Positions 49,544-58,125 of a stretch of 64,000 nt of DNA are shown here, piece after piece. The stretch spans positions 63,896,899 through 63,960,898 of the forward strand of contig OZ034968.1 in the NCBI GenBank assembly GCA_964030785.1. Direction: 5' to 3'. This DNA is from Siderastrea siderea (taxonomy: Eukaryota > Cnidaria > Anthozoa > Scleractinia > Rhizangiidae). Both the position numbers and the translations under genes were made by a program. The notes under the pieces are model-generated. The model searched no databases, was not told the DNA's origin, and saw only the letters and a program-made list of their open reading frames with translations. Every line of letters begins with the position of its first letter. The stretch's first letter is position 1.

Positions 49544-52500
49544 TCACTGGTAGCCATAGGGGTACGTCTTGAAGGTGTTGGGATCAATGACTCTTTTGTT
49601 GCAGACTAACTGATAGAACTTGCTGCTTGGTTGGGTGTACAGTTGGTAGTTGTTTGGATTGCGTACAATTTGGTGGGAGTTGATAACCTGGTTTTGGCGA
49701 GGGTTGGGAAGGGGTTTCTGGATTTCGTCCTTGACATTCTGACGCATGATGTCAAAATTCAACTGGGTGTGTCCTTCGCTGTTGAGTCGGAAGCCTCTGA
49801 CCTTGCATTCCACTTTTCCTTCATTCGTAGTATACCCATAGTTCTTGGGTCCTCCACTGACAAATTCTTGAATGTATTCATCCTTAGCTAATTCGGAGGC
49901 GAAGTCCCCAAGATAGGAACCCAAGACAGGTTGGAATTGAGTGGGTGTTTCCTCCAGGTAGATGACGGAGTCGGTGTCAAAGTAGAGGACTCTTTCCCCT
50001 AAGGCTTGCAGGGCGTCATACAATTTAAGGCGGGCGTGGCAGGTAGTGAAGCAGGCCACAAAAATGTTGAGGTTGGGTGAGCCGCGGATGTCCTCTTTTT
50101 GGTTCTGGTAGTGTACCTCCACCATTTGGTCGGTGACGACGGACACGTGACGTACGTCTAACGCATCGCTATCCAAGAAACAGTGGAAGGCATGAGGGTC
50201 ATCGAAGGCTTGAATTTGGGGCTTGTTGAGGCGTTGTCCAAACTTACCCCACATGGAGTTGAGCATGAGCTTAGCTAGGGTACGCAGGCCCGGGTTGTAT
50301 TCGATCTTGTCGTATTCTAACTGGATGCCTTCATGCAGAAAGTATTGTTCGATGTAACGTTGCTTTTCTTCTTCTGTCGTGACATCCTTAGGCCACCCAC
50401 TAGCTTCTTGTTTGATTTTCAACCAGGTGTTAACATAATCGGCGAAGAGGCCCTCACAGGTCTCTTCAAAATGCCAAGCTTCGTAGATGTATTGGACTTG
50501 GTACCCGAATTCCACGGCTTTATACAACTCTGGGGTGCACCAGGTACTGGTGAGGGCACGTTGTTCGTCGGTGTGAGGACAATGATAAGATCTGTCCAAA
50601 AGAGGTTTGTCCATTTCTTCTTCCACACAACGGGCACAGAGTGGAAAGAGCAGTTTGTTGTCATGACGGTAAGGCAGCACGGGATGGTACAATTCACGGG
50701 GAGGCAGGACTTTGCATTGAATGAGTCCAAAGTACTGGTGTATGTCCGTGTGACCCGGGGTGAAGATGATTTTCGGATGCCCTTTGGGGTACACAGACTT
50801 CTTGTTGACCCACGGGTACAAGGAGGTGACATCGATGTAGTGAATTTTTTGGCCAGGGGTGATATGATGGTACAGTTTGATGGCATTGGTGCGACCTCCA
50901 CAGAAAGCATCCCGAGGTTCAAGAGGTTGGATAAAGTTGAGTTCCCGGACGAAGGAGTCGATCTCTGGGTGGGTGTCTCGGAGGTGGTCCCATTGACATC
51001 CCCACATTTGAATGACGTTGTACCCTTGGTCGGTAAGCTTTTGGACTTTGTTTTGGGTGACGTCATAGAGGTCATGCATCGTCCGATCATAGTTGCGGGG
51101 ATGTTTTTCGTGGCGATGGGGATAACAGGTAGGGCATCCGTGGGTGAAACAGCCTTGAAATTCGTAGACGGTGTGGGTGTCGGGGCAATAACCATCCACA
51201 TGGATGTTGGTCCCGGGGATCTTATACTCGCCTTCATTTCGGACATGTTGAATGTACTGAGGCTTTGGATTGGCACTGGCCAGTAGATCGTTGGGGTTGA
51301 GATCTTGGAGGGCGCGTTGACGTAGTTGGTGATCGCACCAGGTTAACCAGTGAAGGGCTGGGAGGGACTGGTTGATGTTGTTAGTTCTCCACCCGTTCTG
51401 ACCGGCGGGTTCGCTGGCAATACTGTTGGGGATCATCCGGTTCATACGTAAATCTCGATTACAAGCGGAGGCAATGGTGACGTGATCGAAGGGATTGAAG
51501 CCTGTTAAGTCTTCAAACATGCGTTTGAAAGTCAGACATCCTTGTTTGAGGAGTCGTACATCGGAACTGCAATAGGCCAATAACTCTTGTTGAAAATGAA
51601 ACACCACACCCTGGTCGCGTTGTTGTTGATGCCAGGTTTCAAAGGCTTGTCTTCCTTCGAGTGTCATGCTCTCAGGCATGTAGTAATCGCGTGAGGGGAG
51701 GATGCCCACGTAGTTTTGATACTCATCACCGGGTATGTTGAACTTGTGGGGGAAATAGCCTTTGCAGAGTTCTGTCAAACCAAAGGTTTTGGGAAACGCG
51801 GAGAGGGGCATCTGGAAGAAACTCATGGAATCAATGAACCGGATGCGGTCATGTTTGATCTCTAACAGTTTACATCCGTTGCGGAGTTGTTGGACGATGC
51901 GGTTCTCCCCATAGTATTCTTGGATGATAAAGTACCCATCGTACCCTTGAAAATTATGAGCGATGACGTTGACTTGACGGGTATCGTGGAGAGTCAAGGC
52001 ATCCAACCATTCCAGAAAGTCACGGATACAAGTGGAACCTGGGAAAGGCTTGGGTTCATCGTTGTCTTCGGTTTCGGCCACGACGAGATTGGCAATGTGT
52101 TTTCCGTGGGGTTGCATGGCTTCGATATCAAAGAAGACGTGTAAGGGAGGCAGGTCTTCCTCGTCCTCGTCCTCGGAGGAGGCAGGGGGTTCCGCGGCGG
52201 CACCTCGTTTGGCGCCAGGACCTTTTTGACGGGTCCTCTTTCTCTTCTTTTGGTCTTGAGGTTTGGGGGCTCTTTGTATAAAACAACGGTGTTTGTCGGC
52301 GTGCACGTACTGATGACAAGACGGGCAATCCACGTGCCAACAAAGGTGACGTTGAATGCGGGACAAGCCCACATTTTGTTGATAGCATTCATCGCATCGG
52401 TGTCGTTGAGAGCACACGGAGGTCTGGAGGCCCGTGACGGGTTTGCCCGCATGGGTCTTGCTGGAATGGGCTTCGTAACACGTGGGTCCAAAAAAGTCCC

Positions 52501-53716
52501 GATGACACGAGTCGCAACGTTGAGTGGCTTTCAGGTGTCGGGGGTAAGCATATTGAAAGTCTGGACAATCTTTCTGGCGACAGGCTCCACACACCTTGGT
52601 CTTGGTGCATCGATGCATCCCCTCATGGTCATAGGGTTTCCAACAATCCGCACACACATAACTGGACCCAAAAAATCCTGGCAATTTGGTGATGACATCA
52701 TAATGGTCTTGGTTGTGTAACAGGATCAGTTGTTTGTCAGAAAGGGGTCCAAACGTGGTGATGTGGAACGATCGCTGTGCATCCACCAGGATGATCTGGT
52801 AACCGGTGAGGGAGGGGGCTTGACTGAATTGGGTCAAGGCATCATAGCTGCAAGGACCGAGGGGTACCTGGGCTTCATTCTGGAGGTCCAGAGCGAGGGT
52901 TCTTTGCAGGGGTCTTCCTTGGCGGATGCTGTTGTATTTCGGGTGCTGGTCCACGCGAGCTTTGGCGACCACGAGAGCTCTGGCACAACAGAGCTCATCA
53001 TCATTTTGGATGCGGATGACCGATTTTTTGTTGGCCGTTAACATGGTCATGGTAGGATGGCCGGGTTTCCCACGACGGGGGATGCCGGTGCCTTGAGGAG
53101 CATGATGAACTTGAGTGATGGAGACTTGAAAGGAATCATCCATTTCAAATTGTTCGTTGCTGTTGAGGGCTTGGGCTAAACGTTGGAACAGCGCTTCCAC
53201 CCGTTCTGTGTCTCGACGCCATTCACCGGCACGTAATCCCCACCCCTGAAAATTATTGTGCAAGCGATCGGATGCTATGGTAAAGTAGAGTCGATCTTGA
53301 TCGTGGAGGTCGGGGGTGGTGGTTAACACTTGATCGACGGCTCGACGTAATCCATCTTGCAGAGCTTGGGTTATATTTTGACCTGGCATCAAGTTCCCCC
53401 TTTGTCGTAACTGGGTCTTGAAATGACGTTCTTGTACCCCCATGCGATCACTCTTCCGATTGACAAAAGGTTCGAGTTCAAAGTCGAAGGTAACGTGTTC
53501 AGAGGGATCCAATCCACCCCCACTTTGTTCCCATTGGTTCAAGGCCTCTTCACAAATGTCGTCGTCACTGTCCGCCATGTTTTCGGTAGAAATCAAAGGT
53601 CCCACACAGGAATTGGTGTCATCGTCCGAATCAGAGATGTCCAAACCGAGCATGGCTAAAACCTCATGGTGGGCGAGGCCACTTGGCCCCGCCACATCGT
53701 CTTCTTGAGAGGACAT
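49544..53716 (-). CDS. polB: Protein-primed family B DNA polymerase with nuclease-like insertion
   Basis: Replicative polymerase of 1390 residues, longer than many Maverick PolBs. Order: acidic N-terminus; a Cys/His-rich region at about 355-478 with many CxxC pairs (likely zinc binding); exonuclease motifs FFDIEAM (ExoI, ~528-534), AHNFQGYDGYF (ExoII, ~586-596) and YCSSDV (ExoIII, ~715-720); an insertion at about 839-864 with VDGYCPDTHTVYEFQGCFTHGC, a Vsr/PD-(D/E)xK-like nuclease pattern also known from related elements; polymerase motifs DVTSLYP (962-968), NSMWGKFG (1153-1160) and DTDS (1247-1250), then KNYGY (~1291). All catalytic residues are kept. The start at 53716 is preceded by a TATA box at 53750-53758. 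It is the leftmost gene, as usual for Mavericks, and ends about 700 bases from the flanking foldback element. Confidence 0.96.
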   Translation of the reverse strand: MSSQEDDVAGPSGLAHHEVLAMLGLDISDSDDDTNSCVGPLISTENMADSDDDICEEALNQWEQSGGGLDPSEHVTFDFELEPFVNRKSDRMGVQERHFKTQLRQRGNLMPGQNITQALQDGLRRAVDQVLTTTPDLHDQDRLYFTIASDRLHNNFQGWGLRAGEWRRDTERVEALFQRLAQALNSNEQFEMDDSFQVSITQVHHAPQGTGIPRRGKPGHPTMTMLTANKKSVIRIQNDDELCCARALVVAKARVDQHPKYNSIRQGRPLQRTLALDLQNEAQVPLGPCSYDALTQFSQAPSLTGYQIILVDAQRSFHITTFGPLSDKQLILLHNQDHYDVITKLPGFFGSSYVCADCWKPYDHEGMHRCTKTKVCGACRQKDCPDFQYAYPRHLKATQRCDSCHRDFFGPTCYEAHSSKTHAGKPVTGLQTSVCSQRHRCDECYQQNVGLSRIQRHLCWHVDCPSCHQYVHADKHRCFIQRAPKPQDQKKRKRTRQKGPGAKRGAAAEPPASSEDEDEEDLPPLHVFFDIEAMQPHGKHIANLVVAETEDNDEPKPFPGSTCIRDFLEWLDALTLHDTRQVNVIAHNFQGYDGYFIIQEYYGENRIVQQLRNGCKLLEIKHDRIRFIDSMSFFQMPLSAFPKTFGLTELCKGYFPHKFNIPGDEYQNYVGILPSRDYYMPESMTLEGRQAFETWHQQQRDQGVVFHFQQELLAYCSSDVRLLKQGCLTFKRMFEDLTGFNPFDHVTIASACNRDLRMNRMIPNSIASEPAGQNGWRTNNINQSLPALHWLTWCDHQLRQRALQDLNPNDLLASANPKPQYIQHVRNEGEYKIPGTNIHVDGYCPDTHTVYEFQGCFTHGCPTCYPHRHEKHPRNYDRTMHDLYDVTQNKVQKLTDQGYNVIQMWGCQWDHLRDTHPEIDSFVRELNFIQPLEPRDAFCGGRTNAIKLYHHITPGQKIHYIDVTSLYPWVNKKSVYPKGHPKIIFTPGHTDIHQYFGLIQCKVLPPRELYHPVLPYRHDNKLLFPLCARCVEEEMDKPLLDRSYHCPHTDEQRALTSTWCTPELYKAVEFGYQVQYIYEAWHFEETCEGLFADYVNTWLKIKQEASGWPKDVTTEEEKQRYIEQYFLHEGIQLEYDKIEYNPGLRTLAKLMLNSMWGKFGQRLNKPQIQAFDDPHAFHCFLDSDALDVRHVSVVTDQMVEVHYQNQKEDIRGSPNLNIFVACFTTCHARLKLYDALQALGERVLYFDTDSVIYLEETPTQFQPVLGSYLGDFASELAKDEYIQEFVSGGPKNYGYTTNEGKVECKVRGFRLNSEGHTQLNFDIMRQNVKDEIQKPLPNPRQNQVINSHQIVRNPNNYQLYTQPSSKFYQLVCNKRVIDPNTFKTYPYGYQ

Positions 53717-53942
53717 GATCAGATGAACTGACTGGAGATCGGGGCTCTGTTTTTATAGAGAACCAAAAGGTCACGTGGGAGGGGAAGGAGCCAATCACTA
53801 AACAGGGTGCCCCCCTGAGAGGGAGGGGTGGGACGAGGTGGGGGGACCCCCCTCCCCCCTCTCTAGTTAGGGTCCATGGGGCATGACGGGAACGAATGAG
53901 AGACTATAAAACAGATCGGCCCTCGAGGTGAGTCATCTCAAA
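53717..53942. promoter_or_regulatory. Divergent promoter region between polB and the acidic-protein gene
   Basis: A TATA box for each side: CTATAAAAA on the minus strand at 53750-53758, 34 bases before the polB ATG, and CTATAAAAC on the plus strand at 53904-53912, 31 bases before the ATG at 53943. The middle is G-rich. This is the only place in the element where transcription runs both ways. Confidence 0.7.
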
Positions 53943-54242
53943 ATGGACGCTGGTCATGAGAAGCTATTAGAAACCTTTGAAGACTTTGAAGTAGATTTGG
54001 AAGTCGAAGAGATCTTGGAGTTTGATTTGGATTCGGGGGGCGTGCAAGTTGCGGACTCCCCTGATTGGGAGAATGTTTCGTATTTGCAGGAGTTATTGAA
54101 AGACATGTCACCCGATGATTGGCAGCAGGTCATGAACGATGTCGAGGATTTTGATGTGGAGACATTGTTACCCCCTGAAGACCTCGTTCATGACATGTCA
54201 TCCGACGAGGGCGTGGATTTATTGTTTGATTTAATGTCTTAA
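53943..54242 (+). CDS. Small acidic protein, only plus-strand gene of the element
   Basis: 99 residues, strongly acidic (many Asp/Glu) and rich in bulky hydrophobics, in a pattern like an acidic transactivation domain (for example DWQQVMNDVEDFDVETLL). Position next to polB and divergent transcription suggest an early or regulatory role. No LxCxE motif or Cys cluster was found, so it is not an obvious match to the tumour-virus-like proteins reported at this position in some adintoviruses. The start is the ATG at 53943; the frame is open a little upstream but only from a GTG. Function is inference. Confidence 0.65.
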   Translation: MDAGHEKLLETFEDFEVDLEVEEILEFDLDSGGVQVADSPDWENVSYLQELLKDMSPDDWQQVMNDVEDFDVETLLPPEDLVHDMSSDEGVDLLFDLMS

Positions 54243-54477
54243 CCCCCCTCGTCTCTGGCAGAACATCCGTCTCAGTATTTGTGAGAGAACAAATGAACTT
54301 GACAACTCATCAATCAAAATGACACAAGTGACATTGTTTTTATTTTATCTGGATTGTCTACACCACAATGGGTTTTGTCTCGCCAATCCTGCTTGAGACT
54401 CAACACGAACTACAGAAGACTACCGAACTGCAGAATAACAATGTAACATTTTTTGACTCAACATGTTAATTAAATGT
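54243..54477. other. Convergent 3' region
   Basis: Non-coding, between the stop of the acidic protein (+) and the stop of the PLA2 protein (-). No recognised element. Confidence 0.6.
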
Positions 54478-54825
54478 TTACAATTTTAAACGTTTCTTGG
54501 CTTGCATGATTTTCTTGACCACCCGTTCCGTCTTGTTTTTCTTGCCGGGTAATCGATCAATGGCTTGGATCATCTTGGTATCGGCTTTCCATTTATCTTG
54601 CAAATTCTTAGCACGGCTGTAATCAATGTCGTGTTGCTTAGCAATTTGGTCCAAACGATTGATCCCGGGATCCCCACGTTTCAGACGTTTAGCCAAATGG
54701 GTGCCAGGGCCCATGTACTGATAACCGGGCCAATGAAATTCCTTCCCCGTTTTCGCAATCCATTTTTGGACATCCAAGGCCCCTCCTCGTTGGGGGCGTC
54801 CCCTTCTCCTCCTCTTGGTGGGCAT
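54478..54825 (-). CDS. Parvovirus-type phospholipase A2 domain protein
   Basis: 115 residues. A basic leader (KRRRRGRP) is followed by QRGG at 12-15, a putative protease site, then a PLA2 domain: calcium loop YMGPGT (37-42) and catalytic His-Asp in AKQHDIDYS (H65, D66), the layout seen in parvovirus VP1 and in adintovirus virion proteins, where such domains help particles cross membranes during entry. The C-terminus is again basic. Four bases separate it from the next gene upstream. All catalytic residues are present. Confidence 0.85.
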   Translation of the reverse strand: MPTKRRRRGRPQRGGALDVQKWIAKTGKEFHWPGYQYMGPGTHLAKRLKRGDPGINRLDQIAKQHDIDYSRAKNLQDKWKADTKMIQAIDRLPGKKNKTERVVKKIMQAKKRLKL

Positions 54826-54828
54826 GTT

Positions 54829-55473
54829 TTAGTCACTGTCGTCGTAATCCAATCGACGTCGTAACTTTTTACCTTGGGCCCAATCTTCCCAACCGGGTAA
54901 AGGTTTCAATCGTTCCACTTCACGAGCGGGTCCTTTGCCTTTGCGACTCTCGGCTAACTTTTTTTCCAAGGCCTTGCGTTGTTCTCGAATGACTTCTAAA
55001 CGTGACCGGCTATCCCCTCGACTGGTGGATGGGCTCCCTTTCTTAACAATGGGAATCTTACTGGTAGTGGCTGCTCCTTTGCCTTTCTTGGTTGCAGGCG
55101 TAATGGGTGGTTTGGGGGTCGACGGGCTGCCTTTTATCATGCGCTTCAACCATTGTTCGACGGGTCCCGTCACCAAATCCCCGGCTTCTTCTTCTTCTTC
55201 GCCTGGTGGACCACCCGGGGCACCCGCGGCACCAACCCCCACCCCACCAGGAAATTGACGAATGCGTTTGGTTAACTTGATTAATTCTTGACTCAACGGT
55301 TTGGTTTGAGCATTGACCAAGGCTGGGGGTAATTGAGGGTTGGCTAATAACACATGTTTTTGGGCGGCGAGCGTTGCGGCTTTGTTCAACAAGGCATTTT
55401 CGGTGAGTTCTCCTTTGTAATATTGAATGAGTTGTTCCAAGTCCTTTTGGGGAATCATGTACACCTCGTCCAT
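54829..55473 (-). CDS. Conserved Maverick-type protein of unknown function
   Basis: 214 residues. The N-terminal ~75 residues (PQKDLEQLIQYYKGELTENA and following) match a pattern I know from many animal Maverick elements, where it is conserved but unnamed. The middle is Gly/Pro/Glu-rich (residues ~95-120) and the C-terminus Lys/Arg-rich with a possible coiled coil. Its start overlaps the end of the next gene by 19 bases. Probably a virion or core component by its place among such genes. Confidence 0.7.
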   Translation of the reverse strand: MDEVYMIPQKDLEQLIQYYKGELTENALLNKAATLAAQKHVLLANPQLPPALVNAQTKPLSQELIKLTKRIRQFPGGVGVGAAGAPGGPPGEEEEEAGDLVTGPVEQWLKRMIKGSPSTPKPPITPATKKGKGAATTSKIPIVKKGSPSTSRGDSRSRLEVIREQRKALEKKLAESRKGKGPAREVERLKPLPGWEDWAQGKKLRRRLDYDDSD

Positions 55474-55739
55474 GTTCGTTGACTACAGTCGGAGCAAAGT
55501 TCCCCGTCTTCCTGGTCACGGCAACTCTTACAAAGACGGGCCCTCAAGATGTGTTGGTACTCTCGATACAACAGGTGATATTTATGCTTCCAATAATGAC
55601 ACTCGTCTTTCCACTGGTCGGTGGCCCGATTGGCGTCTTGTAATAGAGTCATCCACGTAGGGGGCGTTAACGAAGACATTGACATAGCACCTCGTGAAGT
55701 CCTTGAAACAACCCTTGTCCTTTTTGTTGGACTAACCAC
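55455..55739 (-). CDS. Small protein with zinc-ribbon-like Cys pairs
   Basis: 94 residues from the first ATG; a start at Met19 or Met21 is equally possible. Near the C-terminus are C-x2-C pairs at 70/73 and 82/85 (LCKSCRDQEDGELCSDC), which fits one zinc-binding site, after an aromatic helical stretch. TATA box at 55791-55800. It overlaps both neighbours, by 19 bases downstream and 73 upstream. Function unknown. Confidence 0.55.
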   Translation of the reverse strand: MVSPTKRTRVVSRTSRGAMSMSSLTPPTWMTLLQDANRATDQWKDECHYWKHKYHLLYREYQHILRARLCKSCRDQEDGELCSDCSQRTWTRCT

Positions 55740-55984
55740 TGACGACGTTTTTTGACGGAATGTCGACGACGTCCCAAATCACGTAGTACCTTTTTATAGG
55801 GTTGAAGTTTAGCCAGCATGGGTGGGGTGACAGGAATCTTGTTTTTTAAAAAGTTCAAGACCAATTCACTCACAGCATTGATTTGATCGGCATTGGCATG
55901 TTGTAACAACTCTTGACGTTTGGAACCATTGGCTTCTTGTAACATGGACCGTAAAAACGGGAATTGACGTCGAAGACGTTGCAT
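55667..55984 (-). CDS. Conserved Maverick-type small basic protein
   Basis: 105 residues. The pattern LLQHANADQINAVSELVLNF followed by PYKKVLRDLGRRRHSVKKRR recurs in animal Maverick/adintovirus elements as a short conserved protein without a known domain. It is basic and helical and may be a DNA- or capsid-associated protein. Its stop lies inside the next gene downstream; the next gene upstream ends four bases before its ATG. Confidence 0.7.
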   Translation of the reverse strand: MQRLRRQFPFLRSMLQEANGSKRQELLQHANADQINAVSELVLNFLKNKIPVTPPMLAKLQPYKKVLRDLGRRRHSVKKRRQWLVQQKGQGLFQGLHEVLCQCLR

Positions 55985-55987
55985 CCT

Positions 55988-56152
55988 TTATCGGTGACGA
56001 CGACGATACCGTTGATTGGCTTTTTGAATCGTGCGTTTTATACGTTTATCCGTTTCCAAGGCCACGGCTTTCCCCAATCCTACCATAGCGGGGACCAATA
56101 GATTTAAAAAACCGCCTCGTTGACGACGGCGTCGTCTTCTCCTCCTCACCAT
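55988..56152 (-). CDS. Very small Arg-rich protein with QRGG site
   Basis: 54 residues: an arginine run, then QRGG at 11-14, then a short hydrophobic segment (FLNLLVPAMVGLGKAV) and a basic tail. Same plan as the 63-residue protein at 61684-61875. It fills the only gap between two packed genes: four bases from the gene downstream and a 7-base overlap with the one upstream. Likely a core or membrane-active virion peptide, by analogy with adenovirus pX/pVI. Function is inference. Confidence 0.65.
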   Translation of the reverse strand: MVRRRRRRRRQRGGFLNLLVPAMVGLGKAVALETDKRIKRTIQKANQRYRRRHR

Positions 56153-56487
56153 GGTCGACCCGTCAATAGCCGTTGAAGGGCTTTGTCTTGTTTGATCACG
56201 TCTCGCGTCTCTTTATAACCTTGACGGGTATTGCGTTTGAAATCTTGCCACCAACCCCCACCTCGTTGTCGTCGTCGGACATGTTGTACATTATCGGTAA
56301 TGCCTTTCAAGGCTTGACCACCTAATTTGCCTAAAGCCAGTCCAAACCCAGGGGCGGGACCTGATAGAAACATACTCATGCCATGGGCAATTTTATCCAC
56401 CAAACGGGGTTTGCGACGCATTAAAGCCCCTCCTCGTTGTTTCCTTTTTCTGCGTTGACGTCGAAGACGTTTCATTGGATACAACAC
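56146..56487 (-). CDS. Basic protein with two QRGG sites
   Basis: 113 residues, or 109 from Met5, which directly starts the basic stretch KRLRRQRRKRK. QRGG occurs at 17-20 and again at 74-77, each after a basic run; cleavage at both would free a middle and a C-terminal peptide (GWWQDFKRNTRQGYKETRDV). Candidate precursor of core or capsid-lining proteins. Overlaps the next gene upstream by 16 bases. Confidence 0.65.
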   Translation of the reverse strand: MLYPMKRLRRQRRKRKQRGGALMRRKPRLVDKIAHGMSMFLSGPAPGFGLALGKLGGQALKGITDNVQHVRRRQRGGGWWQDFKRNTRQGYKETRDVIKQDKALQRLLTGRPW

Positions 56488-56747
56488 TTGTTAGGTTTTT
56501 TGGCATAGCCTTTGTCGATCAACCAACTGTTGTACCCTTTGGTACCCCCTCGTCTTTTATACGCTTGATATTGTTGTTTGTACCCCGAGACCATCTTTCT
56601 CCCTTCGGCAGCACTCATTTGTGGTTTTTTCAAGGCTTTGACCAAATCACTTGTGACGTCATACCCCTTTTTCACGTCGACGAACCAAGGTATGCCTTCT
56701 CCTTGCTGGGTTCTTCTTTTTGTCCGTCTTCTTCTTCGGGGGGCCAT
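56472..56747 (-). CDS. Basic protein with QQGEG site
   Basis: 91 residues. Arg/Lys-rich leader followed by QQGEG at 14-18, the Q-x-G-x-G form, then a helical region and a basic C-terminus ending in CCIQ. Overlaps the two-TM protein upstream by 76 bases. Likely virion protein; function not known. Confidence 0.6.
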   Translation of the reverse strand: MAPRRRRRTKRRTQQGEGIPWFVDVKKGYDVTSDLVKALKKPQMSAAEGRKMVSGYKQQYQAYKRRGGTKGYNSWLIDKGYAKKPNKCCIQ

Positions 56748-57352
56748 GGTTCTAAGAGTGTGGGACTGGGAGGGAGCGGCTTTTTATGGATCCAATACTC
56801 TTTAGGTCTCAAGGGACGAGGACATCCATCTACATAGCATAGGGCTTCCAAGGGTTGGTACACAAAATGACCATGGTAATCTTGGAGACATCGTTTGGGT
56901 AATGGAGGGGTGAAATCCACAATGGTATCATCCAAGGTTTGCATCTTGATTAAAAATCGTTCCAGATCCTCCAAGGGAATACCCCGCACATGGGTTTTCA
57001 ATTCGGTCAAGGCTTTGGCATAGGTGGTAAACGCAAATCGACTCATGGTCACTTTAAATCGGTATTGTTTAAAATCATTCCATCCTTTGACCACGGTGCC
57101 CACGGCCGCCAAACACGCTACCAACGTACTGTTTTCCAAAAGGGGACCCGCAATCATACCGGCAGCCATCAGGAGTAAGGCCATGCCATTGAACAAGGCA
57201 TTGATACACCTGTAATGATTCAACATTTTTCGATAACACCACCATTGTTGATGATAAAAGGCATACAAGGAATCCATGCGTTGTAATAATTCCGGGGGGA
57301 AGGGAAGACCATGTTGTTTGGATCCATTCAATAACGACACGACGGTTTTCAT
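56672..57352 (-). CDS. Putative two-TM membrane protein
   Basis: 226 residues. Two adjacent hydrophobic segments at about 50-72 (NALFNGMALLLMAAGMIAG) and 76-90 (TLVACLAAVGTVV), flanked by helical regions with W and Y, then a soluble C-terminal half with an acidic, Pro-rich end. The layout (hairpin of two TM helices in a helical protein) recalls SLATT-type proteins, but that is a weak likeness. It lacks the arginine leader and protease site of its neighbours, so it is likely not a core protein. Start is 2 bases from the upstream gene's stop. Confidence 0.65.
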   Translation of the reverse strand: MKTVVSLLNGSKQHGLPFPPELLQRMDSLYAFYHQQWWCYRKMLNHYRCINALFNGMALLLMAAGMIAGPLLENSTLVACLAAVGTVVKGWNDFKQYRFKVTMSRFAFTTYAKALTELKTHVRGIPLEDLERFLIKMQTLDDTIVDFTPPLPKRCLQDYHGHFVYQPLEALCYVDGCPRPLRPKEYWIHKKPLPPSPTLLEPWPPEEEDGQKEEPSKEKAYLGSST

Positions 57353-57354
57353 CT

Positions 57355-58113
57355 TTACGGCGAAACACGGGACGACGAGGTTTGTACGCTCGGTGCTCCT
57401 CCCTGTTTATAACTGGTCACAATGCTATTGGTCATGGTGACATTAGCAATTTCACGTCCTTGGGCCAACTGTTCTTGATCTTGTAACAGCATGCGTAAAC
57501 GTCGTTGTAAATCCGCTTGACGCAAGGTACGAGGCTGTCGGCCAGAACTCCCAGATGTCCAAGATCCTCGAGGGGTAGCTGGATTGGAGGCAGGTGTCAA
57601 AGGGGAAGTGGGGGTATTTCGTCGTCGTCCTCGTATTCGTCTCGGTCGTCGTCCACGACGACCCCCACCACCACCACCACCCCCACCACCACCACCACCA
57701 CCACCACCACCACCACCACCACCACCACCACCTCCACCACCACCACCTCCACCAGCACCACCAGCACCACCACCACCACCACCACCACGTCCACCACCAC
57801 CACCACCACCACCACCGCGTCCACGTCCAGCACCACCACCACCACGTCCACTACGTCCACCACCACGCCCATTACCCCCAGCACCCGCTGCTGTTCGAGC
57901 ACCCGCTGCCAAGGGTACGCTAGGAGGACTCGCAGGGGTTCGAGCACCAGAAGACAACGGGATGGTCTGGGGGCTTTGGAATGATTGATTTCCTGGACTT
58001 CCTACCCCTGCTGGGGAAGAGGCCTGGGCAGGGGGCACACCATCTCTACCGGTAATGGGGAGAGCTTCCATAAACTGAAAGAGGGGCTCGGCTTCCATTT
58101 CCTCCATGGCCAC
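57355..58113 (-). CDS. Glycine-repeat protein
   Basis: 252 residues. N-terminal ~75 residues are Pro/Ser/Ala-rich; residues ~75-152 are almost only Gly with some Arg, encoded by a long (CCA/CCG)n repeat on the plus strand; then a basic stretch (RRGRRPRRIRGRRR) and a C-terminal part with a helix (LRQADLQRRLRMLLQDQEQL). The Gly frame is chosen because it alone is continuous with plausible flanks, though other frames through the repeat are also open. SPAGVG..GNQ near residue 34 also occurs in the small protein just upstream. Confidence 0.7.
   Translation of the reverse strand: MAMEEMEAEPLFQFMEALPITGRDGVPPAQASSPAGVGSPGNQSFQSPQTIPLSSGARTPASPPSVPLAAGARTAAGAGGNGRGGGRSGRGGGGAGRGRGGGGGGGGGRGGGGGGGAGGAGGGGGGGGGGGGGGGGGGGGGGGGGGGGGGGRRGRRPRRIRGRRRNTPTSPLTPASNPATPRGSWTSGSSGRQPRTLRQADLQRRLRMLLQDQEQLAQGREIANVTMTNSIVTSYKQGGAPSVQTSSSRVSP
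57655..57870. repeat. (CCA)n-type trinucleotide repeat coding for poly-Gly
   Basis: Plus strand reads CCA/CCACCT/CCACGT repeats over about 200 bases; in the minus-strand gene it encodes Gly. Such a repeat should change length often. It is rare in this otherwise compact element. Confidence 0.9.
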
Positions 58114-58125
58114 GTCGAGAAGGCC

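Noticed and set aside
50333..51286. Long open frame of 317 codons on the plus strand
   Set aside because: Shadow of polB; the opposite strand has all polymerase motifs. Same for frames at 50419, 51994, 52226 and 52730.
57517..57988. Plus-strand poly-Pro, poly-His and poly-Thr frames and minus-strand poly-Val frame
   Set aside because: Artefacts of the CCA repeat; only the Gly frame has sensible flanks.
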